Of a stretch of 64,000 nt of DNA, positions 9,528-17,283 are shown piece by piece. Source of the DNA: Bacteroidota bacterium. Its GTDB lineage: Bacteria; Bacteroidota; Bacteroidia; Flavobacteriales; Weeksellaceae. The notes beneath the pieces were generated by a model. It made no database searches, was not told where the DNA came from, and worked only from the letters and a program-made list of their open reading frames with translations. Each line of letters begins with the position of its first letter. Positions within the stretch are counted from its first letter, which is position 1. The DNA lies in the NCBI GenBank assembly GCA_023422635.1, contig JAFAGO010000029.1, forward strand, positions 62,001 through 126,000. Reading direction: 5' to 3'. The translations under genes were made by a program, and so were the position numbers.

Positions 9528-10259
9528 TTATTGTTCTAAAACTTGAAGTTTCGCTAAGAAAGAATCTTCATCTTGAACGATTTTCTCAATGGAAAACCCA
9601 TGATGTATCGCTACATTTTCTAAAGTATCATAATCCAAATACAGCCAAGTAAAGGAATCTTCTGTTTCGCCTTTATAATGCACTGTAAAATCTACTTCTC
9701 CGTAATATCTTCCCATCGGCACATAAATTCCTCCATCTTCCACATCGCGATCGTACATATATAAAATGTCGGTACTGTCAATTAAAATCTGTCCGTTTTT
9801 TTGCAAAAGCGATTTCAATTTATTCAAATAAACATCTACTTTGGAGAGCGATTCAAATATTCCCGTTCCGTTCATCAACAATAAAATGGTATCGAATTTT
9901 TCTCCACTAAAATTGAGAATATCAGTGCAAATTGTATTTTTTACTCCCCGCATTTGACAAACTTCAACCGAAATGGGAGAAATATCTAAAGCGGTAACTT
10001 CCAGACCTTTTTCATTCTGAAGGTACAAACTATGCGAACCCGCGCCACAACCGATATCCAAAACTTTTCCTTTGGAAAATTGAAGTGCTTTTTGTTCCAA
10101 AGTATTCATTTCCGAGAAATTTCTAAAAAGATATTCAACTGGCATTTCGTCCGTTTCAGAAATACTTGTTTCCGTTAACAAATCTTCAGGATTTGTATTT
10201 TGGTAATAATCCCGAATGGCTTTGCCCATCAAATCTTTCATCTTCAATTTTTTTTCCAA
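9528..10259 (-). CDS. Class I SAM-dependent methyltransferase
   Basis: A 243-residue Rossmann-fold methyltransferase. Motif I is VLDIGCGAGSHSLYL (about 66-80) and the acidic residue after beta-2 is in VTALDIS. Motif IV is DTILLLMNGTGIF (about 121-133). The N-terminal 55 residues are helical (KDLMGKAIRDYYQN) and the C-terminal half is beta-rich, as in small-molecule methyltransferases. The substrate cannot be told. It is a single gene, convergent with the metG unit and divergent from the Mpo1-like gene, with an 81-bp gap upstream. Confidence 0.8.
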   Translation of the reverse strand: MEKKLKMKDLMGKAIRDYYQNTNPEDLLTETSISETDEMPVEYLFRNFSEMNTLEQKALQFSKGKVLDIGCGAGSHSLYLQNEKGLEVTALDISPISVEVCQMRGVKNTICTDILNFSGEKFDTILLLMNGTGIFESLSKVDVYLNKLKSLLQKNGQILIDSTDILYMYDRDVEDGGIYVPMGRYYGEVDFTVHYKGETEDSFTWLYLDYDTLENVAIHHGFSIEKIVQDEDSFLAKLQVLEQ

Positions 10260-10340
10260 AAATAAGTATTCTTTACCGAAGATTTCGTGTAGAAAATTTT
10301 AAAAAAATCATTACTTTTATTCACAACAAATTACCCTTTC

Positions 10341-10814
10341 ATGAGAAAAATTGATTTGCTTTTTGCAGAATATGCTGAGAGCCACCGAAACCCTACCAAT
10401 AAGTTGATCCATTGGATCTGTGTGCCTTTAATCTTCTGGGCAATCCTCGGATTTATTTCCTACATTCCAACGCCTAATTTTTACATTCGTAATTTCGGCT
10501 ATTTAAGTATCGCGAGCGGAATTTCTTTAATTTTCATTGCTCTATTTTACCTTCGTTTATCATGGAGAATTTCATTAATGATGTTCATAGTCATGCTCAT
10601 AATGGAGTATTTTATATCATCTTTAAACCTTGCTTTAGGTCGAATTTCGTGGACCGTTTACCTTTCTGTATTTATCCTTTCTTGGATTGGACAATTTTAC
10701 GGACACAAAGTGGAAGGTAAAAATCCAAGTTTCCTTAAAGATTTGCAGTTTTTGTTGGTTGGTCCTATTTGGCTTCTGCATTTTATTTTAAAGAAAACTG
10801 GAATTCGCTACTGA
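10341..10814 (+). CDS. Mpo1-like (DUF962/YGL010w) membrane protein
   Basis: This 157-residue protein has four hydrophobic segments and the family hallmarks: an N-terminal YAESHRNPTNKLIHWICVP stretch (about 11-29) and a C-terminal GQFYGHKVEGKNPSF (about 117-131). These carry the conserved histidines. Yeast Mpo1 is an iron-dependent dioxygenase that shortens 2-hydroxy fatty acids during phytosphingosine breakdown; the bacterial homologues are largely uncharacterised. A role in hydroxy fatty acid or membrane lipid metabolism is therefore only inferred. The gene stands alone and ends 218 bp before the next convergent gene. Confidence 0.85.
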   Translation: MRKIDLLFAEYAESHRNPTNKLIHWICVPLIFWAILGFISYIPTPNFYIRNFGYLSIASGISLIFIALFYLRLSWRISLMMFIVMLIMEYFISSLNLALGRISWTVYLSVFILSWIGQFYGHKVEGKNPSFLKDLQFLLVGPIWLLHFILKKTGIRY

Positions 10815-10907
10815 TTATCTTAGTGAATCAAACTCAATTTTGAAGGAAATAATAAACTCAATTAAAAGGATAAAAGTAATTAACATTGGTTTCGTACATC
10901 AATAAAA

Positions 10908-10940
10908 AAATTCCTTTCAAAAATGTAATGAAAGGAATTT
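10908..10940. terminator. Rho-independent terminator between convergent genes
   Basis: A 12-bp perfect stem (10908-10919 with 10929-10940, core TTCCTTTCA/TGAAAGGAA) has a 9-nt loop. On the minus strand it is followed by a run of T (A-run at 10904-10910), so it best serves the leftward gene at 11033-11410. It may also end the Mpo1-like transcript. Confidence 0.8.
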
Positions 10941-11032
10941 CCCTAAAAAATATATGGAGTTTACTACTTAATAATAATCAGTGAAATGTGTTTTTTACAA
11001 CCCTTTTTTTCACTTGAAATTTGAGCAATTGC

Positions 11033-11410
11033 TTATGCGTTAAAATGCTCTTTCACGGTTTCCAAAACTTGCTCATCACTCATTTGATTCGCTGTACCTA
11101 ACGTAATTTTTAAATTTTTGTATTGTGGAGTATCATGAAGATAGTTTCTCAATTCTTCTTGCGCCGTTCCAGGACCGGTTACAAATAAGTCTTCAGTATT
11201 GGTAATTAACTTTTCAATTTCTTTGAAAAATTTTACTTTATTGGTTTTCTCAGCATTATTGGCTGCGTTTTCATTGGAATTACCATATTGAACTTCCAAT
11301 TTTACGGGACTGCAAAGGAAAAATTTAAAAGCGTTTTGCGCATCGTGATTTTTTGCAACTACCGCTTTGTTATTATCGATCCAAATTCCTGCTAATTTTT
11401 TATCAGACAT
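11033..11410 (-). CDS. Small soluble protein, possibly related to bacterial eRF1-like (baeRF) domains
   Basis: A 125-residue cytosolic protein without signal or membrane segment. It starts with KKLAGIWIDNNKAVVAKN. It continues with FFKEIEKLITNTEDLFVTGPGTAQEELRNYL-type alternation of helix and strand, written here as FFKEIEKLI, then EDLFVTGPG, then AQEELRNYL. The GIWID...AVV opening and the FVTGPG segment resemble the third domain of archaeo-eukaryotic release-factor-like proteins, but I could not test this and hold it weakly. It is a monocistronic gene with terminator-like hairpins on both sides. Small stress-induced proteins of this look are common in flavobacteria. Confidence 0.6.
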   Translation of the reverse strand: MSDKKLAGIWIDNNKAVVAKNHDAQNAFKFFLCSPVKLEVQYGNSNENAANNAEKTNKVKFFKEIEKLITNTEDLFVTGPGTAQEELRNYLHDTPQYKNLKITLGTANQMSDEQVLETVKEHFNA

Positions 11411-11508
11411 AATTTAATTTTTATAATTGTTACGAAGAAAAATCAAATATGATGCAAAAAGTAGAAGAAATATTAATTCTGTAAAGTACTTTTGAAATCG
11501 TGAAAATT

Positions 11509-11537
11509 AAAGGAATGAACGCTTGAGTTCATCCTTT
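11509..11537. terminator. Hairpin between the RsmI-like gene and the 125-residue gene
   Basis: The arms AAAGG(a)ATGAAC (11509-11520) and GTTCATCCTTT (11527-11537) pair with one bulged A around a 6-nt loop; T-rich sequence follows on the plus strand. It lies in the promoter-side gap of the leftward 11033-11410 gene, so it may be an upstream transcript end or a structural element rather than a classical terminator. Confidence 0.45.
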
Positions 11538-11608
11538 TCAAAAACAAATTTTTTCCAAAAGAAAAACAATCATTTGGAAAAATTAAATAAGTGGAAGTTT
11601 AGAAAATT

Positions 11609-12307
11609 CTATTTTCCTAAGACAAATACAGCTGGAATTTTATGAAAGTCTGGCCGATTCTTTTTCCAATCTTTTAACGTTCGGGTTTGAATAAATTCTT
11701 CCGTTGGGTGATTGATGTTCGCTGCAATGCAGAGCTGAGCATTTGGGTTTAGAAATTGAATTAAATCATCAATCAAATGATTATTACGATATGGCGTTTC
11801 CATAAAAATCTGTGAATAGCCCGTTTTGTGAACTTGACTTTCAAGCCATTGAATTTTTTGCTTTTTCTCGCTTTTGTCAATCGGAAGATATCCGTGAAAT
11901 GTAAAATTTTGTCCGTTAAAACCAGAAGAAATTAAAGCCAAAAGAATTGAACTTGGTCCATTGATTGGGATCACTTTAATCTTGTTTTCGTGTGCCCATT
12001 TCACCATAATATTTCCGGGATCGGCAATACACGGAAGTCCTGCTTCGGAAAGTAAACCAAAATCCTGACCTGCTTTCATTAAGGTTTGCGCTTCTTTTAA
12101 ATCCGAAGTTTCAGAATATTTATCAAGTTTAAAAAGCTTTAAATCAGGTTGCTTTTTTTCTGGACAAAAGAATTTGATGACTTTCCGAGCTGTTTTCTCA
12201 TTTTCAACAAAAAAGTAGTCGGTTTTCAAAATATATTCTTTTATCACTGGTGCGAAAAAATCAATCGGCGATTCGTCTGAAAGATAAGCTGGAATTAGAA
12301 AAAGCAC
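11609..12307 (-). CDS. RsmI-related tetrapyrrole-methylase-fold SAM methyltransferase
   Basis: This 232-residue protein belongs to the RsmI (16S rRNA C1402 2'-O-methyltransferase) superfamily. It shows the SEAGLPCIADPG motif (about 83-94), the INGPSSILLALISSGFNGQNFTFHGYLP region (in parts: GPSSILLAL, GYLP) and a late ETPYRN motif. It is shorter than RsmI (about 285). It also departs from it at the N-terminus, where the GNL and EDTR signatures are replaced by AYLSDE and ENEKTAR. A distinct target is therefore plausible. It lies 10 bp downstream of the tyrosine phosphatase gene and is likely co-transcribed with it. Confidence 0.8.
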   Translation of the reverse strand: MLFLIPAYLSDESPIDFFAPVIKEYILKTDYFFVENEKTARKVIKFFCPEKKQPDLKLFKLDKYSETSDLKEAQTLMKAGQDFGLLSEAGLPCIADPGNIMVKWAHENKIKVIPINGPSSILLALISSGFNGQNFTFHGYLPIDKSEKKQKIQWLESQVHKTGYSQIFMETPYRNNHLIDDLIQFLNPNAQLCIAANINHPTEEFIQTRTLKDWKKNRPDFHKIPAVFVLGK

Positions 12308-12317
12308 TTTTTAAATT

Positions 12318-12785
12318 TTAGGGTAAAACAATCGATTTTTGAAGAAGTTTTTGAGCGATCACTTCGCAACTTTCATCGAGTAATTTAAAAACTTTCTCGA
12401 AATCGTACATTTCACCATAATACGGATCGGGCACTTCTCCGGTAGTATGATTTCCCGCTTCCTGCAATAAAAGTTTTATTTTGTCGCGCTGCGCCTTACC
12501 ATTCGACATGGAAATTACATCTTCAAAATTATGCAAATCCATACAATAAATAAGATCGAACGTATCGAGATCGGATTTGGTAATCGGTCTGGATTTTTGG
12601 TTAGAAATATCAACTCCGTTATTTCCCGCGGTAATAATTGATCTTCTGTCGGGCGCTTGACCTTCGTGTAAAGCAATTGTTCCTGCAGAATCTACAACAA
12701 AATAATCGGGAAGTTTTGCTTTCATAATACCTTCTGCTAAAGGACTTCTGCAGATATTTCCGAGGCAAACCATAAGTATTTTCAT
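12318..12785 (-). CDS. Low-molecular-weight protein-tyrosine phosphatase
   Basis: The 155-residue protein contains the complete LMW-PTP signature. The phosphate-binding loop is CLGNICRSP, with nucleophile Cys7 and Arg13. The general acid Asp120 lies in the VPDPYYG loop. The length is typical of the family. These enzymes dephosphorylate tyrosine residues, in bacteria often on capsule or exopolysaccharide kinases, or act on phosphoarginine. No tyrosine kinase or polysaccharide gene is adjacent, so the partner is unknown. It precedes the RsmI-like gene in the same direction. Confidence 0.92.
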   Translation of the reverse strand: MKILMVCLGNICRSPLAEGIMKAKLPDYFVVDSAGTIALHEGQAPDRRSIITAGNNGVDISNQKSRPITKSDLDTFDLIYCMDLHNFEDVISMSNGKAQRDKIKLLLQEAGNHTTGEVPDPYYGEMYDFEKVFKLLDESCEVIAQKLLQKSIVLP

Positions 12786-12903
12786 AACAGACCTTTTTTA
12801 TAGATGCGTGCATTTGTTAGTATTGATGACGCAATGCACACTTCAAAATAATAGATTAAAAAAAATGAAGAATATTGCTACCCTCCATTTTTCAACTAAC
12901 TTT

Positions 12904-14358
12904 TTATTGTTTTAATTTTTCGCTCAACTCTTTGACGTACTTTTTAATTTCTTTATCAATTTTAGAAACGTCTTTAATTGTGTCGCAGGCATACATTACC
13001 GTTGAATGATCTTTTCCTCCCATTTCTTCCCCGATTTTCGAAAAGGTTGAATTGGTATATTCCTTCGCGAAATACATTGCCAATTGTCTTGGCAGTGCAA
13101 TTTCTCTTCGTCGAGTTTTCGAAAGCAGCTCTTCTCTTTTAATTCCAAAATAATCACAAACCACTTCTTGAATATAAGGAATATTGATAATTTTCTTTTT
13201 ATTCGAAGCAATTTTACTGATGGTTTCTTTTAAAAGATCCAAGGTAAGATCCGATTTATAAATGGTTGAATACGCAATTACAGAATTAATGACTCCGATT
13301 AAATCACGTACCGAGCTTTTCACTTCACTCGCCAAGAAATCCAACATATCATCGGTAAGAACGATTCCGTCTCGGCTCAGTTTATCTAAAATAATTGTTC
13401 TTCTTGTATCAAAATCAGGCGCTTTAATTTCTGCGGTAAGTCCCCATTTGAAACGCGAAACAATACGTTCTTGCGTATCCATAATATCCACCGGCGCACG
13501 GTCGGATGTTAACACAATTTGCTTTCCATTTTGATGCAAATAATCAAAAATATGGAAGAAGGAATCCTGTGTAGCGGATTTCCCAGAAAGGAACTGAATA
13601 TCATCGATAATCAGTACATCTACCATTTGATAAAAATTGGCAAATTCCGTTTGTTTATGCGCTTTTGCTGCAGATACAAACTGTTGAATAAATTTTTCTG
13701 AAGAAAGATAAAGAACAACCTTATCAGGAAAAAGATTTTTAACTTCCAAACCAATTGCGTGTCCTAAGTGGGTTTTTCCAACACCAAAACCACCATGTAA
13801 AAACAAAGGGTTAAAGGCGGTTGCGCCCGGACGTTTAGCAATGGATTTTGCTACTGTTGAAGCAAATTTGTTGCACTCTCCTTCTACATAATTATCGAAC
13901 GAAAAATCTGCTTTAAGATTGGAATCAATATTTACTTTTTTAATTCCTGGCACCACAAACGGATTTACAATATTGCTCTGGAAATTTTGGGGTAACGTTT
14001 CTTGAATTTTGGGTTTTGAAACAGTATTTCCCTTTACGTTAACGGTGATTGGTTTTTCCTTCCCTGCTGGTTTATTTTCCATTACAGAGTACCACAATTT
14101 AACGCCTTTTCCTATATTTTTCTTGAGTGCAGCAGAAAGTAAAGACAGGTAATTATCTTCAATATATTCCTTATAAAAATCGCTCGGAACCATCAACGTA
14201 AGATTATTGTCGACCAACGAAATTGGCTGTACTTTATCAAATAAAAGGTCGAATGAGTTTTCGAGTTTTTTTATATCGGAATTTTCCTCGGCTGCATTGA
14301 GGTTATCCTTCATAAAATGAAGGCATTTATCCCAAATCAAGATTAAATTTTCGTTCAT
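12904..14358 (-). CDS. dnaA: Chromosomal replication initiator DnaA
   Basis: The 484-residue initiator has an N-terminal interaction domain (1-90), a variable linker (90-150) and an AAA+ ATPase domain. Walker A is GGFGVGKTH (189-197) and Walker B is LIIDDIQFL (249-257). The C-terminal helix-turn-helix carries the DnaA-box signature GGKDHSTVMYA (near 455-465). It binds origin DnaA boxes and opens the duplex. Length and order are normal. I saw no cluster of TTATCCACA-type boxes in the flanking gaps, so the origin is probably not immediately beside the gene. It is divergent from the thioesterase gene. Confidence 0.98.
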   Translation of the reverse strand: MNENLILIWDKCLHFMKDNLNAAEENSDIKKLENSFDLLFDKVQPISLVDNNLTLMVPSDFYKEYIEDNYLSLLSAALKKNIGKGVKLWYSVMENKPAGKEKPITVNVKGNTVSKPKIQETLPQNFQSNIVNPFVVPGIKKVNIDSNLKADFSFDNYVEGECNKFASTVAKSIAKRPGATAFNPLFLHGGFGVGKTHLGHAIGLEVKNLFPDKVVLYLSSEKFIQQFVSAAKAHKQTEFANFYQMVDVLIIDDIQFLSGKSATQDSFFHIFDYLHQNGKQIVLTSDRAPVDIMDTQERIVSRFKWGLTAEIKAPDFDTRRTIILDKLSRDGIVLTDDMLDFLASEVKSSVRDLIGVINSVIAYSTIYKSDLTLDLLKETISKIASNKKKIINIPYIQEVVCDYFGIKREELLSKTRRREIALPRQLAMYFAKEYTNSTFSKIGEEMGGKDHSTVMYACDTIKDVSKIDKEIKKYVKELSEKLKQ

Positions 14359-14440
14359 GTTTCAGCTGCAATTAATCCACTTTGATTATTAATTTTATAG
14401 GAAATACAAATATGAAAATTTAAAAAATCAAAAAAAAATA

Positions 14441-14472
14441 TTTGATGTATTGATTTTTTGAAAATATATTTG
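14441..14472 (+). promoter_or_regulatory. Promoter of the thioesterase gene (TTTG-N20-TATATTTG)
   Basis: This is the best consensus promoter in the window: -33 TTTG at 14441-14444, exactly 20 nt, then -7 TATATTTG at 14465-14472. Transcription should start near 14479. That excludes the in-frame ATG at 14474 as the start codon and supports the ATG at 14495. Confidence 0.8.
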
Positions 14473-14494
14473 TATGTATAATAAACGTTGCAAA

Positions 14495-14905
14495 ATGATA
14501 CACACAACTTACACATTACGAGTACGTTACGGAGAAACCGACCCAATGAAATACGTCTATTACGGCAATTACGCAGAGTATTTTGAGGTGGCCAGAGTGG
14601 AACTTTTTCGTACACTTGGGATGCCTTATAATGAGATTGAAAATAGAGGAATTTGGTTACCCGTTTCGGAATATAAAATTAAATATTTAAAACCAGCACT
14701 TTACGACCAAGAGCTCACCATCCACACCTATATTAAGCAATTGCCAGGCGTAAGAATTGTGTTCGATTATGAAATTTTTAATGAAGAAAATCAAAAAATA
14801 ACGGAAGCTTCAACAACTCTCTACTTCCTTGATGCAAAAAATCAAAAAATTATAAAATGTCCCGAATCGCTTATGGAAATTCTGTTACAACATTGGAAGG
14901 AATAA
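14495..14905 (+). CDS. Hotdog-fold acyl-CoA thioesterase (YbgC/4HBT family)
   Basis: A 136-residue single-hotdog thioesterase. The family signature RVRYGETDPMKYVYYGNY contains the catalytic Asp16 and is followed by the long helix YFEVARVELFRTLG. Members hydrolyse short acyl-CoA or acyl-ACP thioesters; the Tol-Pal-linked YbgC is the closest model. The open frame extends upstream to ATG 14474, but the promoter overlaps that codon, so ATG 14495 (MIHTTYTLRVRYG) was chosen. It is divergent from dnaA and convergent with pepE, with only 17 bp between stop codons. Confidence 0.88.
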   Translation: MIHTTYTLRVRYGETDPMKYVYYGNYAEYFEVARVELFRTLGMPYNEIENRGIWLPVSEYKIKYLKPALYDQELTIHTYIKQLPGVRIVFDYEIFNEENQKITEASTTLYFLDAKNQKIIKCPESLMEILLQHWKE

Positions 14906-14922
14906 TGTAGCAAAAACTGGAT

Positions 14923-15615
14923 TTAGAGTTTAGCTCCTGATTCAATTTCGTAGGGCTCTTTTCCGTGTTCAAAAATTCTTGTAGTTTCGGATCCTTCTAC
15001 CCAAATCTCATCATTAATTCTGCGAATCCAATTTCCTTCTCGCAAACCAATTACTTTGGTGTCGTTTTGAGTAAGAAATTCTTTAATCCTCGTTTCTCGA
15101 GTTTCACCATTGTGCTTCAATAAAGGATTCGGATCTAAATAATGAGGATTGATATTAAAGGGAACTAAGGCCATTGTTTCAAAACTAGGTGGATAAACGA
15201 TTGGCATATCATTGGTGGTTTTCATATTAATTCCGCCAATATTGCTTCCGGCGCTGCAACCAAGATAAGGTTTTCCGGACTCCACATTTTGTTTTAAAAC
15301 TTCCATCAAATGTTCTTCGTGCAGCGTTTTTACTAAAAGAAACGTATTTCCTCCACCTGTAAAAAAACCTTTTGCATTCCAAATTGCTTCTACTTTATCT
15401 TCAAATTCATGAAGTCCTTTCACTTTGATATTCAATTTAGAAAAGAAACTTGCCGCCCTTTCGGTGTAATCTTCGTGAGAAATTCCACCTGGTCTGGCAA
15501 ATGGAATAAAAACAATTTCATCAATTCCTTTAAATAATTCCGAAATTGGGTTAAAAAGATACTCCAAGTAATTTCCTCCATATAAAGTTGAAGTGGAAGC
15601 CAATAGTATATTCAT
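14923..15615 (-). CDS. pepE: Dipeptidase E (alpha-aspartyl dipeptidase, family S51)
   Basis: The 230-residue enzyme cleaves Asp-X dipeptides in the cytoplasm. The nucleophile elbow GCSAGSNIGG places the catalytic serine at 121, matching Ser120 of the Salmonella enzyme. The glycine-rich FFTGGGNTFLL (about 84-94) and INPHYLDPNP (catalytic His region) are also present. The length equals that of the family. A minus-strand -7 box TATCTTTG (15635-15642) lies 19 nt upstream of the start. It is a single-gene unit. Confidence 0.92.
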   Translation of the reverse strand: MNILLASTSTLYGGNYLEYLFNPISELFKGIDEIVFIPFARPGGISHEDYTERAASFFSKLNIKVKGLHEFEDKVEAIWNAKGFFTGGGNTFLLVKTLHEEHLMEVLKQNVESGKPYLGCSAGSNIGGINMKTTNDMPIVYPPSFETMALVPFNINPHYLDPNPLLKHNGETRETRIKEFLTQNDTKVIGLREGNWIRRINDEIWVEGSETTRIFEHGKEPYEIESGAKL

Positions 15616-15821
15616 CGTACAATAATATATACTACAAAGATAAGTTTAATATTTTTTCAAATCTAAAAAGACTCAAGAATAAAGGCCTTTTAGGAATTTT
15701 TTAAGAAACGAAAAAATCACGTTAAGCTTTGTATAAAAAAGTTAATACCTCTAAAAAAAATGACTTTTCGGAATTATTCTTGCGCTTTAACCAACAATTA
15801 ACCCTCAAAATTTAATTACAG

Positions 15822-16388
15822 ATGAATACTTTAAAATTAAATATAAAATTAGCTTTTGCAATTGCAACCTTATCAACAGGCGTTTTTGTAAGTGCACAGA
15901 ACACCACAGCAGACAGTTTACATCAAACAGATCCCGTTCAAGACTTTCAAACCATCGAACAGCAAAGCAATCCCACGATTGAAGCCTTAAAAAAACAAAT
16001 TGCTGCAAAACCAGATGACACCGATGCGTTGGCAAAATTGGCAACCGAATATCAAAACAGTAAAAATTGGCCAGAAGCGGTTGCCACATGGAAAAAGATT
16101 TCCGCATTATTGCCAGATTGGGCACCATCTTACTATAGTCAGGCCTACGCCTACCAATCTGCTCAAGATAATGAAAATGCCAAAGCTGCGTACGAACAAT
16201 ACATCTCAAAAGTGAAACCAGAAGAAGTGGAAGCTAATAAACAAAATTTGGCATATGCCTACTTTTTTGTCGCTTTTTCAGAACAACAAACCAACCCAGA
16301 AAAAGCAAAGCAATACATTGCAAAATCACTTCAGTTTGATTCGAGCAATCAGCAAGCCGTTTCACTCGCTAAAGCATTGGGCGCATAA
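15822..16388 (+). CDS. Secreted tetratricopeptide-repeat protein
   Basis: The 188-residue protein has a signal peptide (cleavage after VSAQ near residue 26). It is followed by a low-complexity linker and about three TPR units from residue 55 onward. Examples are DDTDALAKLATEYQNSKNWPEAVATW and AQAYAYQSAQDNENAKAAYEQYI-like helix pairs (shortened: ALAKLATEYQ, AYAYQSAQD, YFFVAFSEQQ). TPR proteins serve as scaffolds in the periplasm; no enzymatic motif is seen. It is a monocistronic gene ended by a clear terminator. Confidence 0.82.
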   Translation: MNTLKLNIKLAFAIATLSTGVFVSAQNTTADSLHQTDPVQDFQTIEQQSNPTIEALKKQIAAKPDDTDALAKLATEYQNSKNWPEAVATWKKISALLPDWAPSYYSQAYAYQSAQDNENAKAAYEQYISKVKPEEVEANKQNLAYAYFFVAFSEQQTNPEKAKQYIAKSLQFDSSNQQAVSLAKALGA

Positions 16389-16412
16389 GCTCCATATTAA
16401 TTATTACGCTTC

Positions 16413-16438
16413 AAAAATCCCATTAATTGGGGATTTTT
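16413..16438 (+). terminator. Terminator after the TPR gene
   Basis: The arms AAAAATCCC (16413-16421) and GGGATTTTT (16430-16438) form a 9-bp stem with an 8-nt loop, and T-rich sequence follows. Confidence 0.85.
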
Positions 16439-16475
16439 GTTTTTGAATTCCTTTCCTGTTTACAAAGTATTGAAG

Positions 16476-16483
16476 TATATTTG
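16476..16483 (+). promoter_or_regulatory. -7 promoter element of the aldolase gene
   Basis: TATATTTG matches the Bacteroidetes -7 consensus, 24 nt before the start codon. At the matching -33 distance stands TTTC (16452-16455), one base off TTTG. Confidence 0.6.
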
Positions 16484-16507
16484 TGCGAATTAAAACCTTA
16501 AGTTTAA

Positions 16508-17161
16508 ATGAAATTTTTTATCGACACAGCCAACTTAGATCAAATTCGTGAAGCGAAAGATTTAGGAATTTTGGATGGCGTAACCACCAATCCTTCATTA
16601 ATGGCAAAAGAAGGAATAAGCGGAACAAACGCAATTTTGCAACATTATAAAACCATTTGCGAGATTGTTGATGGTGATATTTCTGCTGAAGTGCTTTCTA
16701 CTATTTATGAAGAAATGATTAAAGAAGGTGAAGAACTTGCAGCCATTCATCCTAATATTGTGGTGAAAATCCCAATGATTAAAGATGGGGTAAAAGCATT
16801 GAAATATTTTTCTGATAAAGGGATTAAAACGAACTGTACGTTGATTTTTTCCGCTGGCCAAGCGCTTCTTGCAGCGAAAGCTGGAGCAACTTACGTTTCG
16901 CCTTTCTTGGGTAGATTGGATGACATTTCCACAGATGGACTTGGATTAATTGAAGAGATTCGTCTTATTTTTGATAATTACGATTACCCAACTGAAATTT
17001 TAGCAGCATCAATTCGAAATTCAATGCATATTATTAATTGTGCAAAAATTGGTGCAGATGTTATTACATCTCCACTTCCTCCGATTTTGAGTTTATTGAA
17101 TCATCCTTTAACAGATAAAGGTTTAGCTCAATTTGTTGAGGATTCTAAAAAATTAGCATAA
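16508..17161 (+). CDS. fsa: Fructose-6-phosphate aldolase / transaldolase-like protein
   Basis: This 217-residue small transaldolase-family enzyme has the opening MKFFIDTANLDQIREA and GVTTNPSLMAKEG motifs. The Schiff-base lysine is Lys87 in VVKIPM. The phosphate-binding SPFLGRLDD loop and the C-terminal DVITSP segment follow. At about 215 residues it belongs to the short TalC/FSA group, which contains both true transaldolases and fructose-6-phosphate aldolases; the two cannot be separated safely here. It acts in the pentose phosphate/fructose interconversion of the cytoplasm and has its own promoter and terminator. Confidence 0.9.
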   Translation: MKFFIDTANLDQIREAKDLGILDGVTTNPSLMAKEGISGTNAILQHYKTICEIVDGDISAEVLSTIYEEMIKEGEELAAIHPNIVVKIPMIKDGVKALKYFSDKGIKTNCTLIFSAGQALLAAKAGATYVSPFLGRLDDISTDGLGLIEEIRLIFDNYDYPTEILAASIRNSMHIINCAKIGADVITSPLPPILSLLNHPLTDKGLAQFVEDSKKLA

Positions 17162-17236
17162 TCCCAAAGCAAGATTGCTTCAAGGAAAATACTTCCAGAA
17201 GAAAAAAATATGGAAAATAATTTTCCACTACAAATA

Positions 17237-17270
17237 AAAAAATCCCGGAATTTTCATTTCGGGATTTTTT
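17237..17270. terminator. Bidirectional terminator, aldolase / M20 dipeptidase
   Basis: An 11-bp stem AAAAAATCCCG (17237-17247) with CGGGATTTTTT (17260-17270) and a 12-nt loop has A- and T-runs on either side, between two convergent genes. Confidence 0.88.
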
Positions 17271-17283
17271 ATGATTATATTAC

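Noticed and set aside
14359..14494. Possible replication origin beside dnaA
   Set aside because: The gap is AT-rich, but I found no repeated DnaA boxes (TTATCCACA-like) or phased 13-mers; the only notable signal is the thioesterase promoter.
14474..14494. Longer N-terminus for the thioesterase
   Set aside because: The start codon overlaps the predicted transcription start, and the extra 7 residues are not part of the family.
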